A DNA stretch of 64,000 nucleotides from Xanthomonas sp. DAR 34887 (lineage in GTDB: Bacteria > Pseudomonadota > Gammaproteobacteria > Xanthomonadales > Xanthomonadaceae), in assembly GCF_041245805.1 (NCBI RefSeq), contig NZ_CP162490.1, positions 4,875,001-4,939,000 on the forward strand, written 5' to 3'. Numbering within the stretch: position 1 is the stretch's first letter; the number at the start of each line of letters is the position of its first letter. The notes under the pieces are model-generated. The model saw only the letters and a program-made list of their open reading frames with translations. It did no database searches and was not told the origin of the DNA. A program made the translations under genes and the position numbers. This document shows, one piece after another, positions 45,530-54,309 of the stretch.

Positions 45530-45838
45530 GTCGGGACTGAAGTCCCTCCCACAGTGGCTCAGCCGGCACGCCGCAAGCCCTGTAGGAGCGGCTTCAGCCG
45601 CGACAAACGGCGCCGGGAATTGCATCTGCTGCGGATGCTATCTGTCGGGGCTGAAGCCCCTCCTACAGTGCACCCAGCCGGCATGCCGCAAGCCCCTGTG
45701 GGAGCGGCTTCAGCCGCGACGAGCGATGTCGGAAATTGCACCAGCTGCGGATACTATCTGTCGGGGCTGAAGCCCCTCCTACAGTGCACCCAGCCGGCAT
45801 GCCGCAGGCTCCTGTAGGAGCGGCTTCAGCCGCGACAA
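45530..45838. repeat. REP-like hairpin cluster, alternating stem variants
   Basis: Six elements lie near 45530, 45582, 45646, 45700, 45763 and 45815. They alternate inverted GTAGGAGGGGCTTC (reading TCGGGGCTGAAGCCCC on the plus strand) with direct GTAGGAGCGGCTTC or GTGGGAGCGGCTTC. The first is a GTGGGAGGGACTTC variant. Linkers such as CCAGCCGGCATGCCGCA are shared with the array at 62538-63200. No gene lies between 45298 and 45961. Confidence 0.88.
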
Positions 45839-45961
45839 GCAGCATCGGAGACTGCAGCGTCGCCGGCCACTGTCTGTACCGGTCGATGGGCCTGTGCCTG
45901 ACAAGGTTCCTCGCAACTCGGCAACCCGCACCCGAGATCGCGAGGAACACCGCCCGTGCGC

Positions 45962-47188
45962 TTATTTCGGCGTGAGCCGGTACAGGCCACCGGGCTTGGC
46001 ATCTTCCAGCAACCACAGCGAGCCGTCCGGCGCTTCCTCGACATCGCGGATGCGCTTGCCGAGGCTCCAGCGATTGACCGCAGTGGCGCCGCCCTTGCTG
46101 TCGACGGTGACGCGGATGATGCCCTGGCTGACCAGGCCGCTGATCAACGCGCTGCCCTTCCACTGCGGGAACAGGTTGCCCTTGTAGAACATTAGGTTGC
46201 CGGGCGCCATCACCGGCGCCCAATAGATCGCCGGCCTGACGAGATCGGGCCGCGTCTCGGGTTTGGGAATCGGCACGCCGTTGTAGTTGTCGCCATACGA
46301 CACCAGCGGCCAACCGTAGTTCTTGCCGCGCTGGATCAGGTTCAGTTCGTCGCCGCCTTTGGGCCCATGCTCGAGCTCCCACAGCCGGCCGTCGGGAGCG
46401 AACGCGAGGCCATAGGGGGTGCGGTGGCCGATGGACCAGGTTTCGGCTGGCGTGAGGTTGGCGTTGGGGAACGTGTAGGTGCTGACCACCGGCGCCGTCT
46501 TGGCCGCCTCGGTATCGGCCGCCGGATCGATCAGCGGGATGGTGCGCGCGCCGCCCCTGCCTGCCCACGGATTGCCCGGCGCGGGCTTGCCGTCCAGCGT
46601 CAACCGCAGGATCTTGCCTACCGGTTGATTGAGATCCTGTGCCGGCGTGAAGCGCTGGCGGTCGCCCACCGTGAGGAACAGAGACTGGCCATCCGGCGAG
46701 AACGCGATCTGCGCGCCGGCCTGGCCGCCCTTGCCCGTCGGCATCTGGCGCCACAGCACCTTGAAGTTGTCCAGCCGGGCCTCGTTGCCCTCCATCACCA
46801 GTCGGCCTCGGCCCATGGCCAGACCGCCGCCGTAGTCGCCGGGTGCGACGTACGTCAGGTACACACTCTTGTCGATGGCGTAGTGGGGCGACACGAACAC
46901 GCCCAGCATGCCGTTCTGGCCTTCCACGTAACTGGCCGGCACGCCCTTGACCTCGGTCTTGGCGCCTTGCGGCGTCACCAGTTGCACGCGACCGACCTTC
47001 TCGGTGATCAGCATGCGGCCATCGGGCAGGAACGCGATGCGCCAGGGCAGATCGAAGCTGGCCACCTTGGTGACATTGAAGGGGATGTCAGGATCGGGCT
47101 TCTGATTGCCCGCATTGGTCTGCGCGTGCGCGACACTCGTCAGTAGGACTCCGAGCAGGACCGCATTTGCTAGCGTCTTCATCTGCAT
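45962..47188 (-). CDS. PQQ-dependent sugar dehydrogenase, secreted
   Basis: The 408-residue protein has a signal peptide (about 1-22, ending SVAHAQ) and the six-bladed propeller blocks of the soluble aldose sugar dehydrogenase/Hhip family (DLPWRIAFLPDGRMLITEKVGRV, QNGMLGVFVSP, YTFPNANLTPAETWSIGHRTPYGLAFAPDGRLWELEHGPKGGDELNLI, GKNYGWP). It would oxidise sugars in the periplasm with PQQ. GAGGA is 3 bases from this ATG and 9 from a second ATG (47182), so the start could be either. The region upstream is a decayed SDR gene. Confidence 0.88.
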   Translation of the reverse strand: MQMKTLANAVLLGVLLTSVAHAQTNAGNQKPDPDIPFNVTKVASFDLPWRIAFLPDGRMLITEKVGRVQLVTPQGAKTEVKGVPASYVEGQNGMLGVFVSPHYAIDKSVYLTYVAPGDYGGGLAMGRGRLVMEGNEARLDNFKVLWRQMPTGKGGQAGAQIAFSPDGQSLFLTVGDRQRFTPAQDLNQPVGKILRLTLDGKPAPGNPWAGRGGARTIPLIDPAADTEAAKTAPVVSTYTFPNANLTPAETWSIGHRTPYGLAFAPDGRLWELEHGPKGGDELNLIQRGKNYGWPLVSYGDNYNGVPIPKPETRPDLVRPAIYWAPVMAPGNLMFYKGNLFPQWKGSALISGLVSQGIIRVTVDSKGGATAVNRWSLGKRIRDVEEAPDGSLWLLEDAKPGGLYRLTPK

Positions 47189-47264
47189 GATTCCTCGCGT
47201 CAGGTGGCGCGAGGAATCGTAGTGCTTTCGACGCCGGCTGGGTGTGACAGCGGCCCGTCCTGGG

Positions 47265-47640
47265 ATGTCGGTCAGACAGCCAGTCGACCAGCAGCTCCCC
47301 ACCGGAGACCTCGAGCACGGTTCCGGTGACGCAGGGTTGGTCATCACAAACACCGCTGCGCGCCCAACGTCGGCGATCGTGCCGACCCGGCGCGCAAAAC
47401 GCCGTCGCGACCTTGTTGCGGAAGGCCTCTACATCGTCGGCGCGCAGGGCGCCCAGAATGCCGGGTCGATGAACCTGGCCGTATCGTGTTCACCCGGACG
47501 GGCACCAGCTCCAAGGCGAGGAACACGACAGCGCGTGACAGCGGCGAACGTCGAGGCGACGGCCGCCATGCCAGGCTTCGCCCTCGCTCCGATACTACCG
47601 CCAAGGAATGTCATCGAGCCGTTGCGCGCCCGATGCGCAA
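47265..47640 (-). pseudogene. Decayed short-chain dehydrogenase (C-terminal half)
   Basis: On the minus strand, pieces in different frames spell the end of an SDR enzyme in the right order: MTFLGGSIGARAKPGMAAVAS, then LVPVRVNTIRPG, then IDPAFW, then GTIADVGRAAVFVMTNP and finally LEVSGGELLVDW. At least three frameshifts are needed, and the NAD-binding N-terminal half is missing. It lies between the M28 peptidase and the sugar dehydrogenase and is clearly non-functional. Confidence 0.7.
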
Positions 47641-47663
47641 CGGCATGATGGACGCCACCACCT

Positions 47664-49328
47664 TCAGCGCCGCGCCGCCTCGCTCGCATCACGCGCCGGC
47701 TTGAATTCGGAGCCCTCGTCCCAGCGCGGCCACTCGCGGCTGTCGGCCAGGCGCTGGCCCAGGTCGTACAGCAGCAGCGTATCGGCGGCATGCCCGGCCG
47801 GATCCCAGGACGCGCTCCAGCGGTCGCAGGGCTGGTGGTAGCAATCGGCGAAATAGCGGTCGCGGATCGCCTTGCCCGCGGCCACGCCGCCGTCGCGCTT
47901 GTCCAGCCCCGGCCCCACGGTGATCGCCGGCACGCCGGCGCGGGCGAAAGCGAAATGGTCGGCACGATAGAAGAAGCCCGCCTCCAGATTCGGATCAGGC
48001 GAATAGGCGCGGCCGCGCGCCTGCGCCGCCGCGGCCAGGTCGCGCTCCAGCGATACCCGCCCGCGGCCCCACGAGGCGATGTCGCGGGTGGCGCCGTCGG
48101 GGCTGAACATCTCGCTGTTGATCACCGCCACGGTGGTCGCCAGCGGCGCCAGCGGATGCGCGGCGTAATAGGTCGCGCCGAGCAGGCCCTTCTCCTCGGC
48201 GGTGAGCGCGATGAAGTACAGCGTGCGCTGCGGCCGCGGCCCGGCGGCGAACACCCGCGCCAGCTCCAGCACGCTGGCCACGCCGGTGGCGTTGTCGATC
48301 GCGCCGCGGCGGATGCGATCGCCGCTGGCATCGGCGGCACCGATGCCGAACGCATCCCAATGCGCCGAATAGATGACGGTCTCCTGCGGATGCGTGGCGC
48401 CTTCCAGCTTGGCCACCACGTTGTGGGTGACCACGCGCTCGCGCTTGAGCGCGAAACGCACCGACAGCGCCGCATCGCCCAACGCCTGCGGGCGGAAGTC
48501 GGCGCGCTGCGCGCGTTGCTTCTCCGCCTCGAAATCCAGCCCGGCGCGCTGGAACAGCGACACCGCCAGCGCGCGCTGCATCCAGCCGCGCACCGGCACG
48601 TGCTGCGCACGCGCCTGCGCGTCGCTGCGCTCGATGTCGAACAGCGGCGACAGCCCGGAACTCTTCACCGTGGCCCAGCCGTACGCCGCCGGCGCGGTCT
48701 CGTGCACGATCAGCACGCCGGCCGCGCCCTGGCGTGCGGCTTCCTCGTACTTGTAGGTCCAGCGCCCGTAGTAGGTGACCGCACGGCCGTCGAACGCGCC
48801 GGGTTGCGGCGTCTCGAAGTCGGCGTCGTTGATCAGCATCACCGCGATCTTGCCCTTCAGGTCCACACCCTTGTAATCGTCCCAGCCGCGCTCGGGCGCA
48901 TGGATGCCGTAGCCGACGAACACCAGCGGCGCGTCCTTCAGCGCCATCTTGCTGCCGGGACGCAGGCTCTGCAGTACCACGTCCTCGCCGTTGACCAGCG
49001 CCTGCGAGGCACCCGCCACGCGCAGCGTCGCCGTCACCGGTCCATCCACTTGCGCACGCACCAGCGGCACCGCCTGAGTCCAGCCGCCGTCGTCGCCAGC
49101 CGGCTGCACGCCGGCCAGGCGGAACTGCTCGCTGAGATAGGCGATGGTCTTGGCCTCGCCCGGCGTGGCCGGCGCGCGGCCCTCGAAGTCATCGGAGGCC
49201 AGCGTGCGCACATGCCGCTCCAGCGCTTCGGCATCGATGCCGCCACCGGGCAGCGCCTCGTTGGCCGCCTGCGCGGCGCCTCCCATGAACAGGCAGGCGG
49301 ACAGCAGCAACATGCGCATCGGATTCAC
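47664..49328 (-). CDS. Secreted M28-family metallopeptidase
   Basis: The 554-residue protein has a signal peptide (about 1-21), a protease-associated domain insert (about 130-260) and the M28 di-zinc core: H in IYSAHWDAFG, D in GAIDNATGVASVLELAR, the E-E pair in ALTAEEKGLLGA, the acidic residue in INSEMFS and H in FYRADHFAFARAGVPA. It probably trims peptides in the periplasm or outside the cell. The start is a GTG; an ATG three codons in (49319) is an alternative. Confidence 0.92.
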   Translation of the reverse strand: MNPMRMLLLSACLFMGGAAQAANEALPGGGIDAEALERHVRTLASDDFEGRAPATPGEAKTIAYLSEQFRLAGVQPAGDDGGWTQAVPLVRAQVDGPVTATLRVAGASQALVNGEDVVLQSLRPGSKMALKDAPLVFVGYGIHAPERGWDDYKGVDLKGKIAVMLINDADFETPQPGAFDGRAVTYYGRWTYKYEEAARQGAAGVLIVHETAPAAYGWATVKSSGLSPLFDIERSDAQARAQHVPVRGWMQRALAVSLFQRAGLDFEAEKQRAQRADFRPQALGDAALSVRFALKRERVVTHNVVAKLEGATHPQETVIYSAHWDAFGIGAADASGDRIRRGAIDNATGVASVLELARVFAAGPRPQRTLYFIALTAEEKGLLGATYYAAHPLAPLATTVAVINSEMFSPDGATRDIASWGRGRVSLERDLAAAAQARGRAYSPDPNLEAGFFYRADHFAFARAGVPAITVGPGLDKRDGGVAAGKAIRDRYFADCYHQPCDRWSASWDPAGHAADTLLLYDLGQRLADSREWPRWDEGSEFKPARDASEAARR

Positions 49329-49388
49329 GGCAACGACCTGAAAAAACCTGGTTGCACAGTGTAGGGCCGATGCTTCCTTGAAGCATCA

Positions 49389-49470
49389 GGGAATGGAGAA
49401 TGGAGAATCGGGAATGGAAACGCAGAAGCGCCGCGCTTTTCCATTCCCGATTCCCCATTCCCGATTCCCA
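49389..49470. repeat. Inverted GGGAATGG-type intergenic repeat
   Basis: GGAATGGAGAATGGAGAATC on one side and CCATTCCCGATTCCCCATTC on the other enclose a short centre and can fold into a long hairpin. The motif is related to the one at 43411-43514. It lies between the M28 and metallo-beta-lactamase-fold genes, 6 bp from the stop of the latter. Confidence 0.75.
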
Positions 49471-49475
49471 GCGAC

Positions 49476-50399
49476 TCAACGCTCCAGCCAGCAAGCCAGA
49501 CCCTGCGCATTGAGCTCGATGTCCATCTGCAGCACCCGCTCCACGCCGGCATCGTCGAGCGGGCAGCCATGCAGGCGCGCGCGCTCCAGGTACAGCGCGC
49601 TCAGCGCGGCGACCAGGCAGCGATGGCGATCGGAACGCCCGTCGCAACCGCGCGCGATCGCCACCATCGCGTCGAGCTGCTCGAACAGCTCCGCCGCCAG
49701 CGTATCCGCCGCGCCGACCGGGCCGTAGTGGGTCAGATACAGCGTCTGCGGCGCGTGGCCGAGCATACGCTGGATCGAGGCGCGCATCGCCTCCGGATCG
49801 AACTGCACCGGCGAGGACGTCGGAATCACGAACGCGCCCTGCGCGCTGTCCAGTTCGCGGTACGACAGGCCGAAGGTGTCGCCGCTGAACCAGCTGCGGC
49901 TGCGCGCGTCCCACACGCACAGGTGATGGCGCGCGTGGCCGGGCGTATCGATGCACAGCAGTTCGCGCTCTCCCAGCCACAGCCGATGACCGTCCTCGGC
50001 GACGACCACGCGCTCGGCCGGCACCGGCACGATCGTGCCGTAGCTGCGCGCGATCTCGGCCTCGCCGTACACCGCGGTGGCACCGGCGATCAGCCGCGCC
50101 GGATCGATCATGTGCGGTGCGCCGCGCGGATGCACCAGCAGGCGCGCGTTCGGCAGCCGCTGCAGCAGCGCGCCAGCGCCACCGGCGTGGTCCAGATGCA
50201 CGTGGGTCAGGATCAACCAGTCCACATCGCCCGGCGCCAGGCCGGCGCCATCGAGCGCGGCGAGCATGGTCGGCACCGAGTGGCTGGTGCCGCAATCGAC
50301 GAACGCACCGCGCCCGTTCTCCACGATCAGGTAGGCCGCGTCGAACTGCGCGCGCTGGAAGCCGGTGTCGATGAGATGGATGCTGGGGTCGCGTGGCAT
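49476..50399 (-). CDS. Metallo-beta-lactamase-fold hydrolase
   Basis: The 307-residue protein has the metal-binding motif THVHLDHAGG (about 65-74), a later histidine in DTPGHARHHLCVW, an aspartate in WFSGDTFGLSY and a final histidine in LYLTHYGPVG. These are the ligands of glyoxalase-II-like MBL-fold enzymes. The start MPRDPSIHLIDTGF gives the usual first strand of the fold. Substrate unknown; thioester or lactone hydrolysis is typical. Confidence 0.88.
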   Translation of the reverse strand: MPRDPSIHLIDTGFQRAQFDAAYLIVENGRGAFVDCGTSHSVPTMLAALDGAGLAPGDVDWLILTHVHLDHAGGAGALLQRLPNARLLVHPRGAPHMIDPARLIAGATAVYGEAEIARSYGTIVPVPAERVVVAEDGHRLWLGERELLCIDTPGHARHHLCVWDARSRSWFSGDTFGLSYRELDSAQGAFVIPTSSPVQFDPEAMRASIQRMLGHAPQTLYLTHYGPVGAADTLAAELFEQLDAMVAIARGCDGRSDRHRCLVAALSALYLERARLHGCPLDDAGVERVLQMDIELNAQGLACWLER

Positions 50400-50602
50400 G
50401 GCGCAGGGCGGTGGCTGGGCGAAGCGCCATTCTAGGCCGTATGGAGGCTGCCGCCAGCCCTGCGGGGATACGCCTCGGCCCCCGGAAGGATCCCTGGTAC
50501 GCGACCTCTTGAGCGCGACATGCATTCCTAGGGAATGCAGCGCGGGACAACCCGCGGCTACAGCCAGGCGCGATCAGGGGCCATTTGGATCATGGGCCAT
50601 TT

Positions 50603-50625
50603 GTGGGAGGGACTTCAGTCCCGAC
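50603..50625 (+). repeat. Single GTGG-type REP element
   Basis: A lone GTGGGAGGGACTTC element with its complementary GTCCC arm lies in the 296-bp spacer between the MBL-fold gene and trpS. It is identical in core to the GTGG elements of the 23.4-24.7 kb array. Confidence 0.8.
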
Positions 50626-50695
50626 GCATTACCGCCAACGCCTCGTCGGAACTGCAGCCGCTTCCACGCCCGTCATCGCCGGGCTGCATCTGCGC

Positions 50696-51988
50696 TCAGC
50701 CCGCATCGCGCAGCCGCTGCAGCGCGGCCAGCACGGCCTCGGCCGGCACCGCCAGGGCGAGGTCCGGTATCTGCAGCGCATCGGCCTGCACCGCCTGCTT
50801 GAGCGCGCCGATCACGCGCCCGGCGTCGCGCGGCGATTCGAAGCCGCCGCTCTGCAGCAGCAGCGCGCCTTCGCCGTCGAGCAGCTTGAAGTAGAAACGG
50901 CCGTCGCCTTCGCGGTACTGCTTGAAGCTCGGCAACGCCTGCTTGGCGGCCGCCGCATCGGCATGCCCGGCGTCGCGCAGCGACAGATCGCGCAGGCCCA
51001 CCGCATGCCGCAGTTCGGCCAGGAACGGCGTGGCGTAGCGCGCGCGCAGGCGCTGCGCGTTGTCGCGCAGGATCGCCTCGATGTCGCCCGGTCGCGCCAT
51101 CAGCGCCTCGTAGCGCTCGCGCATCGGCGCGATCTCCGCGTCGATGCGCGCGAACAGCTGCTGCTTGGCCTCGCCCCAGCCGATGCCATCGGCGAAGGCC
51201 TGCGCGAACGCGGCGGCGTCCTCGGCGCTGGCGAACGCCTGGTACAGCTGGAACAGCGCCGAGCCCTCGGTGTCCTTCGGCTCGCCCGGCGCGCGCGAAT
51301 CGGTGACGATGGAGAACACGCGCCTCTTCAGTTCCTCGCGCGGGGCGAACAACGGAATCGTGTTGTCGTAGCTCTTGCTCATCTTGCGCCCGTCCAGCCC
51401 GGGCAAGGTCGCCACGTTCTCGTCGATCAGCGCTTCGGGCAGGGTGAAATAGTCGCGGCCGTAGACGTGGTTGAAGCGCTGGCCGAAATCGCGCGCCATC
51501 TCGATGTGCTGGATCTGGTCGCGTCCCACCGGTACCTGCTGCGCGTTGAACAGCAGGATGTCGGCGGCCATCAGCACCGGGTACATGAACAGCCCGGCGC
51601 TGACTCCGGCGTCGTCGTCCTCGCCATCGGCGCGGTTCTTGTCCACCGCCGCCTTGTAGGCGTGGGCGCGGTTGAGGATGCCCTTGCCGGCGACGCAGGT
51701 CAGGAACCAGGTCAGCTCGTTGGTTTCCGGCACGTCCGACTGGCGGTAGAACCACACCTTCGACGGATCCAGCCCGGCCGCCAGCCACGAGGCGGCGATC
51801 TCCAGGGTCGAGCGCTGGGTGCGCGCCGGGTCCTGCGCCTTGATCAGGCTGTGCAGGTCGGCCAGGAAATAGAAACTCTCGATGCCGGGACGCAGGCTGG
51901 CCTGCAGCGCCGGGCGGATCGCACCGACGTAGTTGCCCAGGTGCGGGGTGCCGGAGGTGGTGATGCCGGTAAGGACACGGATGGTCAT
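50696..51988 (-). CDS. trpS: Tryptophan--tRNA ligase
   Basis: The 430-residue class I aminoacyl-tRNA synthetase charges tRNA-Trp. It has the HIGH-like motif TPHLGNYVG (14-22), the Trp-pocket region and KMSKS (202-206). It is about 90 residues longer than the common 330-residue bacterial enzyme, with an added C-terminal domain (about 345-430, FKQYREGDGRFYFKLLDGEGALLLQSGGF) as seen in xanthomonads and some other proteobacteria. An essential gene; its presence marks backbone. Confidence 0.97.
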   Translation of the reverse strand: MTIRVLTGITTSGTPHLGNYVGAIRPALQASLRPGIESFYFLADLHSLIKAQDPARTQRSTLEIAASWLAAGLDPSKVWFYRQSDVPETNELTWFLTCVAGKGILNRAHAYKAAVDKNRADGEDDDAGVSAGLFMYPVLMAADILLFNAQQVPVGRDQIQHIEMARDFGQRFNHVYGRDYFTLPEALIDENVATLPGLDGRKMSKSYDNTIPLFAPREELKRRVFSIVTDSRAPGEPKDTEGSALFQLYQAFASAEDAAAFAQAFADGIGWGEAKQQLFARIDAEIAPMRERYEALMARPGDIEAILRDNAQRLRARYATPFLAELRHAVGLRDLSLRDAGHADAAAAKQALPSFKQYREGDGRFYFKLLDGEGALLLQSGGFESPRDAGRVIGALKQAVQADALQIPDLALAVPAEAVLAALQRLRDAG

Positions 51989-52097
51989 GCGGGGGATCGA
52001 CGGCCAGAAGAAAACCCGGCGAGTTTAACCGCTGCGCGGCAACCCCGTTCCGGCGTCTGGTGCGTTCAACGCCTGGTCCCCGCCTGGAGTCGCCCTG

Positions 52098-52931
52098 ATG
52101 CGCATGTTCGCCCGCCTGCTGTCCAACCGCCCGATCGGCACGCTGTCGATGGCCCTGTTGTGCATCGGCCTGTTGTGCGGCTTTCGCCCCTATCCCACGC
52201 CGCCGCCGTCGGCCTCGCTGGTCACCCTGGATGTGATCGACCGCGACTGGGCCGACGTCCCCCTGCCGCAGCACACGCAGCGCGGCGCACGCTGGATCGA
52301 GGCCACGCCCGGCCACCGCTATGCGTTGCGCCTGACCAACCTGACCGGGCGCCGCGTGCTGGTGGTGCTGTCGGTGGATGGGGTCAACGCGGTCAGCGGC
52401 GAGACCGCGGCCAGCGACCAGCGCGGCTACGTGCTGGCCCCATGGCAGAGCACCGAGATCGCCGGCTGGCGCAAGTCGCAACGCGAGATCGCACAGTTCG
52501 TGTTCACCGACCTCGCCGACAGCTACGCCGCGCGCACCGGCCGCCCCGACAACGTCGGCGTGATCGGCATGGCGGTATTCGACGAGGCGCCGACGATCGT
52601 GCCGCAGGCGAGCGTGGCGCAAGACCGCGAACCCGCCGCGGCGCCGGCAGCGCCAGCGCCCCCAGCGGCCGCACGCGCAGAGAGCGATGCAGTGATGGGC
52701 AAGATGCAGCGTCTGGGCACCGGCCATGGCGAACGCGAATGGTCGCCCTCCAGCGTCACCGAGTTCGAACGCGCCAGCGACGTGCCGCGGCAGCGCCTGC
52801 AACTGCGCTACGACAGCCGTGCACGCTTGATCGCGCGCGGAGTGATCCCGCGGCCGCGTGCCTATCCACGCGTTGCCGATGTCCCGCAGGCCTTTCCCGG
52901 CGACTTCGTGCCGGATCCGCCGGCGTACTGA
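52098..52931 (+). CDS. Secreted hypothetical protein
   Basis: The 277-residue product has a signal/anchor segment (about 12-30) and a compact beta-rich domain (about 55-165: GARWIEATPGHRYALRLTNLTGRRVLVVLSVDGVNAVSG, YVLAPWQSTEIAGWRKSQREIAQFVFTDLADSYAARTG). A Pro/Ala linker and a C-terminal segment with basic and Pro residues follow. I recognise the pattern as conserved in xanthomonads but not a function. The WQSTEIAGWRKS block suggests a carbohydrate- or envelope-facing beta sandwich. Confidence 0.75.
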   Translation: MRMFARLLSNRPIGTLSMALLCIGLLCGFRPYPTPPPSASLVTLDVIDRDWADVPLPQHTQRGARWIEATPGHRYALRLTNLTGRRVLVVLSVDGVNAVSGETAASDQRGYVLAPWQSTEIAGWRKSQREIAQFVFTDLADSYAARTGRPDNVGVIGMAVFDEAPTIVPQASVAQDREPAAAPAAPAPPAAARAESDAVMGKMQRLGTGHGEREWSPSSVTEFERASDVPRQRLQLRYDSRARLIARGVIPRPRAYPRVADVPQAFPGDFVPDPPAY

Positions 52932-52952
52932 GTCTGCACCAGCGCCAAAAAC

Positions 52953-52979
52953 GAAACGGGCCGCAGCGCGGCCCGTTTC
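52953..52979. terminator. Bidirectional terminator
   Basis: Arms GAAACGGGCCGC and GCGGCCCGTTTC enclose AGC. It serves the convergent hypothetical gene (plus) and csbD-like gene (minus), with AAAAA on the left giving a T-tract for the minus strand. Confidence 0.82.
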
Positions 52980-53001
52980 CACGTCGGGCGCGGCGCGCGC
53001 C

Positions 53002-53217
53002 TCAGTCGCGGTATTCCTTGCCCAGTCCGTCCTGGAAGGTGCGCACTTCCTTCTCGGCGCGGTCGCGGTCCCAGCCGTAGCGTTCCTGCAGCTTGCCCGA
53101 CAGGTACTGGGCATTGCCGCTGGCCACGTCGAAATCGTCGTCGGTCAGGTCGCCCCACTGGGCCTTGATCTTGCCCTTGAGCTGGGTCCACTTGCCGGAA
53201 ATGATGTCTTTGTTCAT
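53002..53217 (-). CDS. CsbD-family stress protein
   Basis: The 71-residue protein begins MNKDIISGKWTQLKGKIKAQWGDLTDDDFDVASGN, the standard CsbD/YjbJ opening, and ends in a charged helix (YGWDRDRAEKEVRTFQDGLGKEY). CsbD-like proteins accumulate in general and osmotic stress; their biochemical role is unknown. It is transcribed away from the RpiR cluster. The frame extends upstream, but the conserved start is at this ATG. Confidence 0.9.
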   Translation of the reverse strand: MNKDIISGKWTQLKGKIKAQWGDLTDDDFDVASGNAQYLSGKLQERYGWDRDRAEKEVRTFQDGLGKEYRD

Positions 53218-53448
53218 AGCAGCGCTCTCGTTGGAGGGATGCGGCATCGAGCCGCGCGCACAGCATTGCGCCTGCGCCGTTGCCGATCGATCAATGCGCC
53301 GTCAACGGCGCATGAGCACGATGAAGCGTTTATCGCGGGCTTTTCGGCAAAACCCGGAACGCCAAGTCCTCATCGCCTAGCGGTCCTCCATCCAGGACGA
53401 AGAAACCATAATCGAGCCGTGGGTTGACCGCCCCGCCTCGCGTCATGG

Positions 53449-54309
53449 TCAAAAGCCTATCGCCGCGATTCCGGCCAGCACCACCACGGCGCCGGCGATG
53501 CGCCGCGCGAGATGATCCTCGCGAAAGAGTGCGCAAGCGAGGAGCGAGCCGATGACGACCGAAGACTCGCGCAAGGGCGCGACGAGCGCGACCGGCGCGT
53601 GCTTCATGGCGGTGAGAACGAGGATGTAGGCCAATGGCGAGAACACGGCCACGATGAGAATCGGTACGGCGTCGGCGCGGATGGCAGCGCGGATCCGATG
53701 CCGCCGGCGCAGTGCGCTCGGGGCCAGGATCAGACTCTGCAAAATCAAGGTGGCGGCGTAATAGCTGACAGGCGCCAGGTGCAGAAACGTGACCGCGTAG
53801 CTGTCCCAGAGGGTGTAGCTGGCGATGCTGGCCCCCGTCGCGGCACCCCAACGCAGTCCATGCAACGGGTGGCGGCTCGCACTTTTGAACGGGTTGCCGC
53901 TGACGACCAGGATGCCGGCCACGACAAGGAGCGCGCCGGACGCCGCGATCGTGGTGAGATGCTCGCCCAGGAAGAGGATGGCGAAGAGCATGGTCAGCAA
54001 CGGCCCCGTGCCGCGCGCGATCGGGTAGACCACGCCGAACTCGGCGCGGTCGTAGCCGGCCTGCAAGGTCATGGAGTACACGGTGTGCAACAGCGCCGAG
54101 ACCGCTGCACCCACCACCAGCCGCCAGTCGAGCGTTTGCTGCCCATTGGCGACGAAGAAAAGGCTGATCGGGACATAGAGCAGCGCCGCGGCGCAGGTGG
54201 ACGCGCAGACGAACAGCACGGTGTCGCCGCGCTTGTACTTCGAGGCGAGATTCCATGCCGCGTGGGCGACCGCTGCAGCGAGGACCAGTGCGACGGTGCC
54301 GGACTGCAT
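53449..54309 (-). CDS. EamA-family permease
   Basis: The 286-residue protein has ten membrane helices in two EamA repeats. The C-terminal repeat keeps MKHAPVALVAPLRESSVVIGSLLACALFREDHL, typical of metabolite exporters related to YtfF/PhnA-like subgroups. Its ATG overlaps the RpiR stop by one base (TGATG), so it is co-expressed with and probably controlled by that regulator. The codon usage is slightly less GC-extreme than its neighbours', which hints at acquisition. Confidence 0.85.
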   Translation of the reverse strand: MQSGTVALVLAAAVAHAAWNLASKYKRGDTVLFVCASTCAAALLYVPISLFFVANGQQTLDWRLVVGAAVSALLHTVYSMTLQAGYDRAEFGVVYPIARGTGPLLTMLFAILFLGEHLTTIAASGALLVVAGILVVSGNPFKSASRHPLHGLRWGAATGASIASYTLWDSYAVTFLHLAPVSYYAATLILQSLILAPSALRRRHRIRAAIRADAVPILIVAVFSPLAYILVLTAMKHAPVALVAPLRESSVVIGSLLACALFREDHLARRIAGAVVVLAGIAAIGF

